Part shown: piece by piece, positions 18,553 to 28,502 of the stretch
Layout of the letters: each line of letters begins with the position of its first letter
How positions within the stretch are numbered: the first letter of the stretch is position 1
Assembly (NCBI RefSeq): GCF_040409955.1
Contig: NZ_CP123384.1
Coordinates: 1,274,501 to 1,338,500, forward strand
Reading direction: 5' to 3'
Length of the DNA stretch: 64,000 bases
Source: Salipiger sp. H15
Lineage (GTDB): Bacteria > Pseudomonadota > Alphaproteobacteria > Rhodobacterales > Rhodobacteraceae
The notes under the pieces: generated by a model
Told to the model about the DNA's origin: nothing
The model's input: the letters and a program-made list of their open reading frames with translations, nothing else
The model's database searches: none
Made by a program: the position numbers and the translations under genes

Positions 18553-19596
18553 TCAGCCCCTGACGCCGCTCTCGCGCATCAGGTCGCGCATCCGGGCGAC
18601 GAAGCGCTCGGCCCCCAGCTCTCCCTGCGCGGTCTCCTTCGCGGCGCCGCCGAGGCGCTGGCGCAGGGCCAGGTCCTCGATCAGCCGGGTCAGCGCCTCC
18701 TCGACCGCGCCGGGGCGCTCGACATCGACATGCAGGCCGTTCTCGCCGTGCCGCACGTAGCCCGCCGAACCCGCGTCGGTCGAGATCACCGGAACGCAGC
18801 CATGGGCCATGGATTCCACCGGGGCGAAGCCGAGCGGCTCGCGCACCGAGGGCAGGATGCAGATGTCCGCCTGCGCGTAGAGCCCCGGCATCTCCATGAA
18901 GGGCACGTTGGCGCGCAGGTCGAGCCAGGGCTCGGCCGCCGCTTCCGCCTGCAGCGCGGCGATCTGCGCGGCGTGCTTCTGCGGATCGCCCGTGGTGCCG
19001 ACGAGCATCAGCCGCACCTTGCCCGCACGGCCCGCCGCGCGCAGCGCCTCGATCACGAGGCCATGGTTCTTGCGCGGGTTGTAGAGCTTGGCGACGCAGA
19101 GCACGGTCACCGGCCCCTCGCCGCTGCGGGCCGGGGCCTCGGGCGCGGCGACCACCGGCCAGGGGATGTAGCGTGCGCCGCGGTCCGGCGGGACCGAGGT
19201 GTCGAGCCCCAGCACCGGCGTCACGCGGCGCAGCGGCAGGCCGTGGAAGCGGCGGGTCAGCTTGCGCTTCAGCGGCTCGCGCCAGTGGTAGGGGTTGAGG
19301 TCGTAGAACCACATCGGTGTGCCGCTGGCGCGGGCCAGCCGGGCAACGGCGCGGCGGTGCGGGGCGACGTTGCGCAGGATCACGAGGTCGGGCTTCAGCG
19401 CCTCCCAGGCGGCGCGCAGCTCGGCGGGCGCGACATCCTCGGGAAAGAGCTTCGGCGCGACGATGCTGTGATCCTCGGTCCTGCCGTGCCCGGCGCCCCA
19501 GACCGCCACGTCGACCCCGGCCTCGTTCAGCGCGCGCGTGGCTTCCCAGAGGTTCGTGTGGAACCGCTGCACGACGAAGAGGATCCGCGGCCGCAT
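18553..19596 (-). CDS. Glycosyltransferase, GT4-like
   Basis: Retaining GT-B glycosyltransferase of 347 aa. The acceptor half starts MRPRILFVVQRFHTNLWEAT; the donor half contains LYNPRKNHGLVIEAL and the E-x7-E motif in REPLGFAPVESMAHG, followed by VISTDAGSAGYVRHGENG. It probably adds a sugar to a lipid or surface glycan. The start is 5 bases after the nadE stop, so the two genes are translationally linked, though no metabolic link is obvious. Confidence 0.82.
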   Translation of the reverse strand: MRPRILFVVQRFHTNLWEATRALNEAGVDVAVWGAGHGRTEDHSIVAPKLFPEDVAPAELRAAWEALKPDLVILRNVAPHRRAVARLARASGTPMWFYDLNPYHWREPLKRKLTRRFHGLPLRRVTPVLGLDTSVPPDRGARYIPWPVVAAPEAPARSGEGPVTVLCVAKLYNPRKNHGLVIEALRAAGRAGKVRLMLVGTTGDPQKHAAQIAALQAEAAAEPWLDLRANVPFMEMPGLYAQADICILPSVREPLGFAPVESMAHGCVPVISTDAGSAGYVRHGENGLHVDVERPGAVEEALTRLIEDLALRQRLGGAAKETAQGELGAERFVARMRDLMRESGVRG

Positions 19597-19601
19597 CGCG
19601 C

Positions 19602-21260
19602 TCACCCGTTGTCGCGCCAGCGGTTGGCGATCGGGTAGCGCCGGTCGAGCCAGAACGCCTTCTGCGAGAGCCGCGCGCCGGGGGCGGACTGGAAGCGCTT
19701 GTATTCCGAGATGTAGAGCAGGTGCTCGACCTTCTTGGCATCGGCCCGGTCGTAGCCCGCCGCGACGCAGTCGGCGATCGAGCCGTCGCGGTCGACGAGA
19801 ATCTCGAGGATCGCGTCCAGCACCGGGTAGTCGGGCAGGCTGTCGCTGTCCTTCTGGTCGGGGCGCAGCTCTGCCGAGGGCGGCTTGGTGATGATCCGCT
19901 CGGGGATCACCTCGCCCGCGGGGCCCATCATCCACGGCCGCGCGTTCTCGTTGCGCCAGCGGCAGATGGCGAAGACCCGGGTCTTGTAGAGATCCTTGAT
20001 CGGATTGTAGCCGCCCGCCATGTCGCCGTAGATCGTGGCATAGCCCACCGCCACCTCGGACTTGTTGCCGGTGGTCAGGAGCATCTCGCCGAACTTGTTG
20101 CTGAGCGCCATCAGCAGCAGCCCGCGCAGGCGCGACTGGATGTTCTCCTCGGTCAGGTCGGCCTTCCGCCCCTCGAAGAGCGGCGCCAGCGTGTTGGTGA
20201 TGGCAGTGCGGCCCTCGGAGATCGGCACGAAATCGTAGTGGCAGCCGAGGTTCGTGGCGCAGGCCTTGGCGTCCTCGAGCGAATGCTCGGAGGTGTATTC
20301 CGACGGCAGCATCACGCAGCGCACGTTCCCGGCGCCGAGCGCATCGGTGGCGATGGTCGCGACCAGCGCCGAGTCGATGCCGCCCGACATGCCGAGCAGC
20401 ACCTTGCCGAAGCCGGTCTTGCGGCAATAGTCGCGCAGGGCCAGCACCATGGCGTGGTAGTCCTGCTCCATGTCGCTCGGGTGCTGCACGAAGCGCCCGT
20501 CCTCGGCGCGCCAGCCCTCGGGGGTGCGGATAAGGTCGACCTGCGCGATCTCCTCCTCGAAGACGGGAAGCTGCAGCGCCGCCTCTCCGCCGGGGTTCAG
20601 CACGAAGGAGCCGCCGTCGAAGATCTGGTCGTCCTGCCCGCCCACCATGTTGAGGTAGACCAGCGGCAACCCGGTCTCGATCACGCGGGCCACCATCTTG
20701 TTGAGCCGGGTGTCGTGCTTGCCGCGGCGATAGGGCGAGCCGTTCGGCACCAGCAGGAACTCGGCGCCGGTCTCGGCATGGGTCTCGGCCACGTCCTCGT
20801 ACCATGCGTCCTCGCAGATCGGCGAGCCGATGCGGACGTTGCCCACCGCGTAGGGACCGCCGATGTCGCCGCTGTCGAAGACCCGGACCTCGTCGAAGAC
20901 CCCGTAGTTGGGCAGGTGGTGCTTGAAGACCTCGGTGACGATGCGTCCGCCGCGGCAGATCAGGTAGGCGTTGAAGAGCTCGGTGCCCTCGATCCACGGG
21001 CAGCCGATCCCGAGGGCGGGACCGTCGGCGCAGTCCTCGGCAAGTTTCCGCACCACCGCCATGCAGTCCAGCGTGAAGGCGTGCTTCATCGGCAGGTCCT
21101 GGGCGTTGTAGCCGGCGATGAACATCTCGGGCAGGGCGACGAGCTGCGCCCCGGCCTCGCGGCCCTCCTCCCAGGCGGCCTTGGCCTTGGCGGCATTGCC
21201 GGCAAGATCGCCCACCGTGGGGTTCAGCTGCGCGATGGTCAGGCGGAAACGGTCAGCCAT
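19602..21260 (-). CDS. nadE: Glutamine-dependent NAD+ synthetase
   Basis: Two-domain enzyme of 552 aa making NAD+ from deamido-NAD+ with glutamine as nitrogen donor. The N-terminal nitrilase-type amidase has the E45 (LPEMF), K113 (FKHHLPNYG), C149 (GSPICEDAW) triad. The C-terminal synthetase has the P-loop LGMSGGIDSALV (290-300) and TTGNKSEVAVGYATIYGDMAGGYNPIKD. Start MADRFRLTIAQLNP at 21260 fits homologues. Divergent from the MORN gene. Confidence 0.95.
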   Translation of the reverse strand: MADRFRLTIAQLNPTVGDLAGNAAKAKAAWEEGREAGAQLVALPEMFIAGYNAQDLPMKHAFTLDCMAVVRKLAEDCADGPALGIGCPWIEGTELFNAYLICRGGRIVTEVFKHHLPNYGVFDEVRVFDSGDIGGPYAVGNVRIGSPICEDAWYEDVAETHAETGAEFLLVPNGSPYRRGKHDTRLNKMVARVIETGLPLVYLNMVGGQDDQIFDGGSFVLNPGGEAALQLPVFEEEIAQVDLIRTPEGWRAEDGRFVQHPSDMEQDYHAMVLALRDYCRKTGFGKVLLGMSGGIDSALVATIATDALGAGNVRCVMLPSEYTSEHSLEDAKACATNLGCHYDFVPISEGRTAITNTLAPLFEGRKADLTEENIQSRLRGLLLMALSNKFGEMLLTTGNKSEVAVGYATIYGDMAGGYNPIKDLYKTRVFAICRWRNENARPWMMGPAGEVIPERIITKPPSAELRPDQKDSDSLPDYPVLDAILEILVDRDGSIADCVAAGYDRADAKKVEHLLYISEYKRFQSAPGARLSQKAFWLDRRYPIANRWRDNG

Positions 21261-21450
21261 GAGCCACATCCTTTTGGTCACATCCGCGTGCCCACATAGC
21301 AGAACCACGCCGGAGGGGAAGGAGGCGAGGGGAAAGAACGGGCAAAAGAGATTGTCAGCCAAGGGGGTGTTGGTTAGTTTCGCGACGGCAGAAGGGCCGA
21401 ATATCGGCGCAGAACAACAGGCATCCGGCAGGGGCCGGCAGGGAAGGCGC

Positions 21451-22971
21451 ATGAAGCTCTCAGGCAGAACCATCCTTACGGCGGCGGCGGTGGCGGCGCT
21501 CACCTATCCCGCGCTCGCGCAGGTCGCGGGGGGCGAGGTTCAGACCAAGCAATACGACGACGGCGGGGTCTACGAGGGCACCTTCCAGAACGGGTTGCAG
21601 CACGGCACCGGCACCTACCGCCTGCCGAACGGCTACGAGTACACCGGGCAATGGGTCGAGGGCGAGATCCGCGGCGAGGGCGTCGCGCGCTTCCCCAACG
21701 GCTCGGTCTACGAGGGGCAGTTCGCCAAGGGCAAGCCCGAGGGCGTCGGTCGCATCGTCTTTGCCGACGGCGGCACCTACGAGGGCTCCTGGCTCGACGG
21801 CAAGATCACCGGCAAGGGCGTCATGCAATACGCCAACGGCATGCGCTACGAGGGTGCCTTCCGCAACGCGTTGCACCACGGGCGCGGCGTGATGACCGGC
21901 CCCAACGGCTACCGCTACGAGGGCGACTGGGTCAACGGCGTGAAGCAGGGCAATGCCGAGATCGCCTATCCCGACGGCTCGGTCTTCGAGGGCCGGGTGG
22001 CCAACGGGCTGCGCGACGGCCAGGGCAAGCTCACCATGCCCGACGGGCTGGTCTACGAGGGCACCTGGCGCGAGGGCCAGATCGACGGCATCGGCAAGCT
22101 CACCCAGCCCAACGGCGACGTCTACGAGGGCGAACTGGTCGACGGCCGCCGCGAGGGCCAGGGCAAGGTCACCTATGCCAACGGCGACGTCTACGAGGGC
22201 GCCTTCGACAATGACCAGCGCCAGGGCATCGGCGCCTTCATCGGCGAGGACGGCTATCGCTACGAGGGCGACTGGGTCTCCGGCCAGATCGAGGGTCTGG
22301 GCAAGGTCACCTATCCCGACGGTTCGGTCTACGAGGGCGCCTTCCTCGGCGATCTCGCGAATGGCGCGGGCAAGATCACCTATCCCGACGGCTCGACCTA
22401 CGAAGGCGCCTGGGTCGAAGGGGTGATCGAGGGCGAGGGCGTGGCGCGCTACGCCAACGGCCTCGTCTACGAGGGGACCTTCAGGAACGCCCGCAACGAC
22501 GGCAAGGGCACCATGACCTACCCCGACGGCTACCGCTACGAGGGCGACTGGAAGGATGGCCAGCGCCATGGCGAGGGGGTCGCGACCTATCCCGACGGCA
22601 CGGTCTACACCGGCGCCTTCCGCGACGGGCAGCGCCACGGCCAGGGCACGATCACCATGCCCGACGGCTTCCGCTACGAGGGTGCCTGGGCGAATGGCGA
22701 GATCGAGGGCGAGGGCGTCGCGACCTATGCCAACGGCGACGTCTACGAGGGCCATTTCAAGGACGGCAAGCGCCAGGGCGAGGGCACCATGCGCTATGCC
22801 ACCGGCGAAGAGAGCACCGGCGACTGGGTGAACGGCGTGCTGACCACCGACACGCCGGTGCAGGAGAGCGAGAAGCCCGCCGGCGCCGAGGCTGGGACCC
22901 CGGACACCCCGGAGGCCGACGCGGTTCCCGCCGAGCCCGACGCCGCCACCGCCACCACGCCCGGCGAATAG
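21451..22971 (+). CDS. Exported MORN-repeat protein
   Basis: 506-aa protein with a Sec signal peptide (MKLSGRTILTAAAVAALTYPALAQ) followed by about 18 consecutive MORN repeats of 23 residues (YEG-x4-G-x3-G-x-G-x3-YPDG type), nearly without spacing variation, from about residue 30 to 450. A degenerate nineteenth unit and a Pro/Ala/Glu-rich tail follow. MORN arrays form extended beta-hairpin ladders that mediate lipid or protein contacts. Export places it in the periplasm or outside. The underlying DNA is a degenerate 69-bp tandem array, so unit number may vary between strains. Ribosome-binding site GGGAAGG precedes ATG 21451. Confidence 0.88.
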   Translation: MKLSGRTILTAAAVAALTYPALAQVAGGEVQTKQYDDGGVYEGTFQNGLQHGTGTYRLPNGYEYTGQWVEGEIRGEGVARFPNGSVYEGQFAKGKPEGVGRIVFADGGTYEGSWLDGKITGKGVMQYANGMRYEGAFRNALHHGRGVMTGPNGYRYEGDWVNGVKQGNAEIAYPDGSVFEGRVANGLRDGQGKLTMPDGLVYEGTWREGQIDGIGKLTQPNGDVYEGELVDGRREGQGKVTYANGDVYEGAFDNDQRQGIGAFIGEDGYRYEGDWVSGQIEGLGKVTYPDGSVYEGAFLGDLANGAGKITYPDGSTYEGAWVEGVIEGEGVARYANGLVYEGTFRNARNDGKGTMTYPDGYRYEGDWKDGQRHGEGVATYPDGTVYTGAFRDGQRHGQGTITMPDGFRYEGAWANGEIEGEGVATYANGDVYEGHFKDGKRQGEGTMRYATGEESTGDWVNGVLTTDTPVQESEKPAGAEAGTPDTPEADAVPAEPDAATATTPGE

Positions 22972-23027
22972 GCGCGGAACATCCTGCCGCGCCACGGGTT
23001 TTCCTCCCAGCCAAGGGAGAAGACGCG

Positions 23028-23243
23028 ATGAGCAGGTTTCAGGTCGGAGAGACGGTGCGATGGAACTGGGGCGACGGGGTCGCCACCGGCAGGATCACCG
23101 AGCGGTTCGACAGGAAGGTCTCGCGCCGCATCAAGGGGCACGAGATCACCCGCAACGGCTCGGCCGCCGCCCCGGCCTTCCTGATCGAGCAGGACGACGG
23201 CGGCCGGGTGCTGAAGCTGGAAAGCGAGCTCGAGAAGACCTGA
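23028..23243 (+). CDS. DUF2945 (TUDOR-like 'hypervirulence-associated') small protein
   Basis: Compact 71-aa protein: FQVGETVRWNWGDGVATGRITERF then DGGRVLKLESELEK. This is the pattern of the DUF2945/TUDOR-like beta-barrel family. Function unknown in bacteria. GGGAGAAG precedes the ATG. It follows the MORN gene by 56 bases and may share its transcript. Confidence 0.82.
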   Translation: MSRFQVGETVRWNWGDGVATGRITERFDRKVSRRIKGHEITRNGSAAAPAFLIEQDDGGRVLKLESELEKT

Positions 23244-23274
23244 GGCGCGCCGCACCTCCCTAACCGCGCCCGCC

Positions 23275-23296
23275 CTTCTTCTCTTTCCAAATACGC
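23275..23296 (+). repeat. Intergenic repeat, copy c (exact 22-bp unit)
   Basis: Exact copy of a 22-bp unit beginning CTTCTTCTCT and ending CAAATACGC, 32 bases after the DUF2945 stop and in its sense orientation. Identical at 26196-26217 and, inverted, at 42673-42694 and 44900-44921. Confidence 0.75.
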
Positions 23297-23377
23297 AAAT
23301 CCCGCCCCCTCCACCCGCGCGGCGCCGCCGCTCAGGTGGCGGAGGGACACCCGCAAAGGCACCGCGTCAGCCGCAAC

Positions 23378-24205
23378 TCAGCCCAGTTCCAGCGTCGCGA
23401 CCGCGTGCAGCCCGGGGCCGGGCAGCGGCGCCGGGCCGCGGTACATGCGCGCGGTGTGGAACATCGGCTCCATCCCCATCTTGAGGCAATGTCCCGCGAG
23501 CGCCGCCGACTCCGCCGGCAGGTCGATCATCACCTGCGCGTCGCCGCTGTGCTGCGCCGCCGCCTCGAGCAGCGCCTTCGCAACGTCGAGGTCCGGCGCG
23601 CAGAGCGGGCCGATCTTCCAGCCGTCGCGGCAGCGACGGAGCGTCAGGAAGCCGTTCACCGCGCCGTTGACCCGGTGCACCAGCGTGAAGCGGGTCTGTT
23701 CGGGCTCGAGCCAGGCCGCGCAGAAGGCGGGCTTGGCATAGCCGCAGGCGCGGCGCTCCATCTCCATCAGCAGCGGGTGGTCCGCCGCCGCGGCCGAGGT
23801 CACCCCCTTGCCGTGCCCGGGGCGCAGCGGGCCGGCGAAGCGCTTGGTCTGCCCGGCCAGCACGAAGCCCGACTTGCGGTAATTCTCCTGCTGCGCCGGC
23901 ACGCCGTCGAGCCCGACGGTCCGCTCGCCGGCATGTTTCAGCGCGTGCAACCACAGCGCGTGGGCGATGCCCTGCCCGCGGTAGGCCGGGGCGCAGAGGT
24001 AGAGCCCCAAGAAGGCGAGGCTCTCGGAATGGTTCACCACCGAGATCGCCGCCGCCATGTTCCCGCCGAGCTCGGCGCAGAAGAATCCGTTCGGATCGGT
24101 GGCGTGAAAGACCTCCAGATCCTCGAGCCCCGGGTTCCAGCCTTCCGCGGCTGCCCAGTCGAGCGCCCGGCCCAGGTCGGCCCGGGTCATGGTCCGCAGC
24201 ATCAT
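23378..24205 (-). CDS. GNAT-family N-acetyltransferase
   Basis: 275-aa protein. The N-terminal GNAT fold contains the acetyl-CoA-binding motif APAYRGQGIAHALW (residues about 72-85), and ENYRKSGFVLAGQTKRFAG closes it. A second, degenerate GNAT-like half follows (FTLVHRVNGAVNGFLTLRR...), the tandem arrangement of YitI/YqjX-type proteins. Substrate unknown. Its ATG overlaps the stop of the upstream GntR gene (ATGATGA context), so the two are co-translated. Confidence 0.82.
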   Translation of the reverse strand: MMLRTMTRADLGRALDWAAAEGWNPGLEDLEVFHATDPNGFFCAELGGNMAAAISVVNHSESLAFLGLYLCAPAYRGQGIAHALWLHALKHAGERTVGLDGVPAQQENYRKSGFVLAGQTKRFAGPLRPGHGKGVTSAAAADHPLLMEMERRACGYAKPAFCAAWLEPEQTRFTLVHRVNGAVNGFLTLRRCRDGWKIGPLCAPDLDVAKALLEAAAQHSGDAQVMIDLPAESAALAGHCLKMGMEPMFHTARMYRGPAPLPGPGLHAVATLELG

Positions 24206-24915
24206 GGCCGCAGCGCGTCGCGCAGGGTCTGCGGCGGAGGCGGCGCCTCGCGCAGGTCGAGCGAAGACAGCAGGTCGAGCAGGTGGCCCTTCATCATCTC
24301 CTCCGCCGTGGCACCGTCGCCCCGCTCCAGGGCGTTCAGCAGCGCCTCGTGCGCATGAGTTTCGCACATTGCCTTGGGTCTGCGCCAGTAAAGAGCGATG
24401 ACCAGCGAGGATCTCGCGATCAGCTGGGTGATGAACTCGGCGATGGTGGACTGGTCGGCGATGCGCGCGATCTCGATGTGGAACGCGCCCGAGAGCCGCA
24501 GCGCGGTGCCGTAGTCGCCCCGGTCGAGCGCCTCGTGCTCGGCCTTGTTGTGGGCGCGCAGCCGGGTCACGGCCTCGGGCGTCATGCGCTCGGCGGCCGA
24601 GCGGGCGGTGCGCGGCTCGAGCAGGGCGCGCGCCTCGAAGACCTCGCGCGCCTCGCGGATCGAGGGCTCGGCAACAAAGGCGCCGCGGTTCGGCTCGATG
24701 GTCACCAGCTGCTCGTGCGCCAGCATCTGCAGCGCCGAGCGCACGATGGTGCGGCCGACGCCGAAGATCTCGCCGACCTCGTCCTCGTTCAGCTTCAGCC
24801 CCGGTGCCAGCCGGTGCTCGTGCACGGCCAGCGTCAGCGCGTCGGCCACCGCCCGCGCTTTCGACCCCTTGCCGCGACCCGGCTCGGACGCCGGTTTTCC
24901 AGACCCTGTGCTCAC
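24202..24915 (-). CDS. GntR-family (FadR/FCD) transcriptional regulator
   Basis: 237-aa repressor-type regulator. The winged helix (about 20-90) includes LNEDEVGEIFGVGRTIVRSALQML. The FCD ligand-binding domain follows, with metal-ligand candidates in HIEIARIA and HEALLNAL. GTG 24915 is the start, fixed by AAAGGGAG at correct spacing. It is divergent from an ABC importer/racemase operon, and a GTATAC-centred palindrome between them is the likely operator, so the regulator probably senses that importer's substrate. Confidence 0.85.
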   Translation of the reverse strand: MSTGSGKPASEPGRGKGSKARAVADALTLAVHEHRLAPGLKLNEDEVGEIFGVGRTIVRSALQMLAHEQLVTIEPNRGAFVAEPSIREAREVFEARALLEPRTARSAAERMTPEAVTRLRAHNKAEHEALDRGDYGTALRLSGAFHIEIARIADQSTIAEFITQLIARSSLVIALYWRRPKAMCETHAHEALLNALERGDGATAEEMMKGHLLDLLSSLDLREAPPPPQTLRDALRP

Positions 24916-24997
24916 GCCTGTCTCCCTTTCGCGTCACTGTTTCCGAGCGGGAGGCCGGGCACAAGCTGCGAAGGGATCGCATGGGATGATTGAATGG

Positions 24998-25009
24998 ATC
25001 GTATACAAT
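24998..25009. promoter_or_regulatory. Candidate FCD-GntR operator
   Basis: ATcGTATACaAT, a near-palindrome centred on GTATAC within an AT-rich patch of the 271-base divergent region, 83 bases from the gntR start and 178 bases from the ABC operon. GTATAC-centred sites are common for FadR/UxuR-type GntR proteins. Single copy in the window. Confidence 0.45.
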
Positions 25010-25186
25010 CTGATCTCAAAAAGCGCACATCGACGGGCGATATTGGTGAAAATTTGAGCGGGCCGCAGAATTTCTCCTGCCGTAGCGTCGGCCGCGCTTC
25101 GTTTTTCGCGGGCAGGGGGCACAGGATCGGGAAGCAAGAGGCATCCGCGCAACGCCGCGGGGCAGGGCCGGACCAGCGGGGAACAC

Positions 25187-26170
<984 letters not shown>

Positions 26171-26195
26171 CGGGAAGGCAGGAGCGGTCCTGCCG

Positions 26196-26217
26196 CTTCT
26201 TCTCTTTCCAAATACGC
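26196..26217 (+). repeat. Intergenic repeat, copy d (exact 22-bp unit)
   Basis: Identical to copy c, 26 bases after the ATPase stop and inside the operon, before the binding-protein gene. Confidence 0.75.
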
Positions 26218-26263
26218 ATCTGCAACGACCACAAACCACAAAACACAAGACAGGGAGACTACA

Positions 26264-27529
26264 ATGACCAAACCGACCCTCAGCCGCCGGACGCTCCTCA
26301 AGGGCGCCGCCGCGGCCGGCGCCGCAAGCGCCTTCCCGGCACCGATGATCTGGGCGCAGAACATCAAGGACGTGACCCTGCGCCAGTTCGGCACCGGCGT
26401 GTCGAACCTCAACGAGGTGGCGCAGAAGGTGAAGGAAGACCTCGGCTTCACGCTCGAGATGACCGCGCTCGATTCCGACGCGGTGACCCAGCGCGCCGCC
26501 ACCCAGCCCGGCAGCTTCGACATCGCCGACATCGAGTACTGGATCTGCAAGAAGGTCTGGCCGACCGGCAACCTGCAGGCGATGGATGTCAGCAAGATCA
26601 AGAACTACGACAAGATCGTCGGCATCTTCAAGGACGGCAAGCTGACCCCCGAGTCGACCATCGCGCAGGGCACCGCGCCGCACACCGTGGGCTTCACCGA
26701 CGGCCCGGACGGCACCACCTTCGCCTCGGAACAGACCAACTGGATGACCCTCATCCCGACGATCTACAACGCCGACACGCTGGGCATCCGCCCCGACCTC
26801 ATCGGCCGTCCGATCGAGACCTGGGCCGAGCTGCTGAACCCCGAGTTCAAAGGCAAGGCCTCGATCCTCGACATCTCGTCGATCGGCATCATGGACGCCG
26901 CGATGGTCTGCGAGTCGATGGGCGAGATCGCCTATGGCGACAAGGGCAACATGACCCGCGAAGAGATCGACAAGACCATGGCGATCTTCACCGAGGCCAA
27001 GAAGGCCGGCCAGTTCCGCTCGTTCTGGAAGACCTTCGACGAGAGCGTCAACCTGATGGCCTCGGGCGAGGTGGTGATCCAGTCGATGTGGTCGCCCGCG
27101 ATCACCGCGGTGAAGTCGCGCGGCATCGACTGCGTCTACCAGCCGCTCAAGGAAGGCTACCGCTCGTGGGGCGGCGGCATCGGCCTGTCGAAGAACCTCT
27201 CGGGTCTCGAGCTCGACGCGGCCTACGAGTACATCAACTGGTACCTCGACGGCTGGGTCGGCGGCTTCCTGATGCGCCAGGGCTACTACTCGGCGGTCCC
27301 GGAAACCTCGAAGAACTTCATGACCGAGAACGAGTGGGGCTACTGGTTCGAGGGCAAGGAAGCCACCGACACCATCACCAACCCGTTCGGCGACGCCATG
27401 GCGAAGGCCGGCGAGAAGCGCGACGGCGGCTCCTTCCAGGAGCGCATGGGCTCCGTCGCCTGCTGGAACGCTGTCATGGACGAGAACCAGTACATGGTCC
27501 GCAAGTGGAACGAGTTCATCTCCGCCTGA
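26264..27529 (+). CDS. Tat-exported ABC solute-binding protein, PotD/PotF-like
   Basis: Periplasmic binding protein of 421 aa. The leader SRRTLLKGAAAAGAASAFPAPMIWAQ carries a twin-arginine motif, unlike the Sec leaders of the other binding proteins in this window. The mature part has the extracellular binding-protein fold of the spermidine/putrescine group (PTIYNADTLGIRPDLIGRPIETWAELLNPEFKGKASILDI). The ligand is unknown; the racemase at the operon end suggests a hydantoin-, amino-acid- or related N-compound. A strong hairpin follows the gene. Confidence 0.85.
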   Translation: MTKPTLSRRTLLKGAAAAGAASAFPAPMIWAQNIKDVTLRQFGTGVSNLNEVAQKVKEDLGFTLEMTALDSDAVTQRAATQPGSFDIADIEYWICKKVWPTGNLQAMDVSKIKNYDKIVGIFKDGKLTPESTIAQGTAPHTVGFTDGPDGTTFASEQTNWMTLIPTIYNADTLGIRPDLIGRPIETWAELLNPEFKGKASILDISSIGIMDAAMVCESMGEIAYGDKGNMTREEIDKTMAIFTEAKKAGQFRSFWKTFDESVNLMASGEVVIQSMWSPAITAVKSRGIDCVYQPLKEGYRSWGGGIGLSKNLSGLELDAAYEYINWYLDGWVGGFLMRQGYYSAVPETSKNFMTENEWGYWFEGKEATDTITNPFGDAMAKAGEKRDGGSFQERMGSVACWNAVMDENQYMVRKWNEFISA

Positions 27530-27558
27530 TCCGCGCCCGCTGGTCCTGACCAAGACCG

Positions 27559-27586
27559 CCGCGCCCCGGTTCTTCCCGGGGCGCGG
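27559..27586 (+). promoter_or_regulatory. Intercistronic hairpin after the binding-protein gene
   Basis: CCGCGCCCCGG (27559-27569) pairs perfectly with CCGGGGCGCGG (27576-27586), six-base loop, no T-run. Position after the binding-protein gene suggests mRNA 3'-end protection or partial termination, giving more binding protein than permease. Confidence 0.65.
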
Positions 27587-27635
27587 CACGCTGCGGGCCC
27601 CGCCCGCACCGAACGACCCACCTTCCGGAGGCCCC

Positions 27636-28499
27636 ATGCGCGCTGGCGAAACGAACCGACACCTGACCGGCTGGCTGCTGGCATCGCCCCTGACCCTCGT
27701 CCTGATCTTCTTCCTCGTCCTGCCCATCGCGATGATCGTCGTCGTCAGCTTCTGGCAGGCGACGGAATTCTCGATCGTCCCGGCCTTCAGCTGGGAGAAC
27801 TACGAGTTCCTCTTCGGCTCTCCGGTGACCTACCGGGTGTTCGGCAACACGATGAAATACGCGCTGATCGTCTGGGCCTTCACCCTGGTGATCGGCTTCA
27901 CCGTCGCCTATTTCCTCGCCTTCCACGTGCGCACCCAGACCTGGCAGATCGCGCTCTTCCTGCTCTGCACGATCCCGTTCTGGACCTCGAACATCATCCG
28001 GATGATCTCGTGGATCCCCTTCCTCGGGCGCAACGGGCTGGCCAACTCGGCGCTGATCTCGGCGGGCATCGTCGACGAGCCGGTGGACTGGCTGCTCTAT
28101 TCCGATTTCTCGGTGATCCTCGCCTTCGTGCACCTCTACACGCTGTTCATGGTGGTGCCGATCTTCAACACCATGATGCGCATCGACAAGTCGCTGATCG
28201 AGGCGGCCTATGACGGCGGCGCCAGCGGCTTCCAGACGCTGACCAACGTGATCATCCCGCTCTGCAAGCCCGGCATCATGATCGGCACGATCTTCGTCGT
28301 CACATTGGTGATGGGCGACTTCGTTACGGTGCGATTCATGTCAGGCTCGCAATCGGCCAACGTCGGCCGCCTCATCCAGAACGATATCGCGCTGCTGCAA
28401 TACCCCTCGGCCTCGGCCACGGCGGTGGTGCTGCTGATCACCGTGCTGATGGTCATCGGCATCCTTCTGCGCTTCGTCGACATCCGCAAGGAGCTCTGA
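27636..28499 (+). CDS. ABC importer permease, PotB-like
   Basis: Inner-membrane permease of 287 aa with six hydrophobic segments, from WLLASPLTLVLIFFLVLPIAMI to AVVLLITVLMVIGILLRF. The EAA loop (LIEAAYDGGASGFQTLTNVIIPLCKPGI) docks on the ATPase. Start ATG 27636 follows CCGGAGG. Paired with the next permease, three bases away. Confidence 0.88.
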   Translation: MRAGETNRHLTGWLLASPLTLVLIFFLVLPIAMIVVVSFWQATEFSIVPAFSWENYEFLFGSPVTYRVFGNTMKYALIVWAFTLVIGFTVAYFLAFHVRTQTWQIALFLLCTIPFWTSNIIRMISWIPFLGRNGLANSALISAGIVDEPVDWLLYSDFSVILAFVHLYTLFMVVPIFNTMMRIDKSLIEAAYDGGASGFQTLTNVIIPLCKPGIMIGTIFVVTLVMGDFVTVRFMSGSQSANVGRLIQNDIALLQYPSASATAVVLLITVLMVIGILLRFVDIRKEL

Positions 28500-28502
28500 T
28501 CC

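Noticed and set aside
18553..20997. An 814-codon frame joining the glycosyltransferase to an Arg/Pro-rich N-terminal half.
   Set aside because: The N-terminal half overlaps nadE out of frame; the glycosyltransferase has its own ATG at 19596.
21451..22971. The 69-bp periodic DNA of the MORN gene as a CRISPR or intergenic tandem repeat.
   Set aside because: The period is an exact multiple of three, stays in frame and encodes the MORN consensus; there are no unique spacers.
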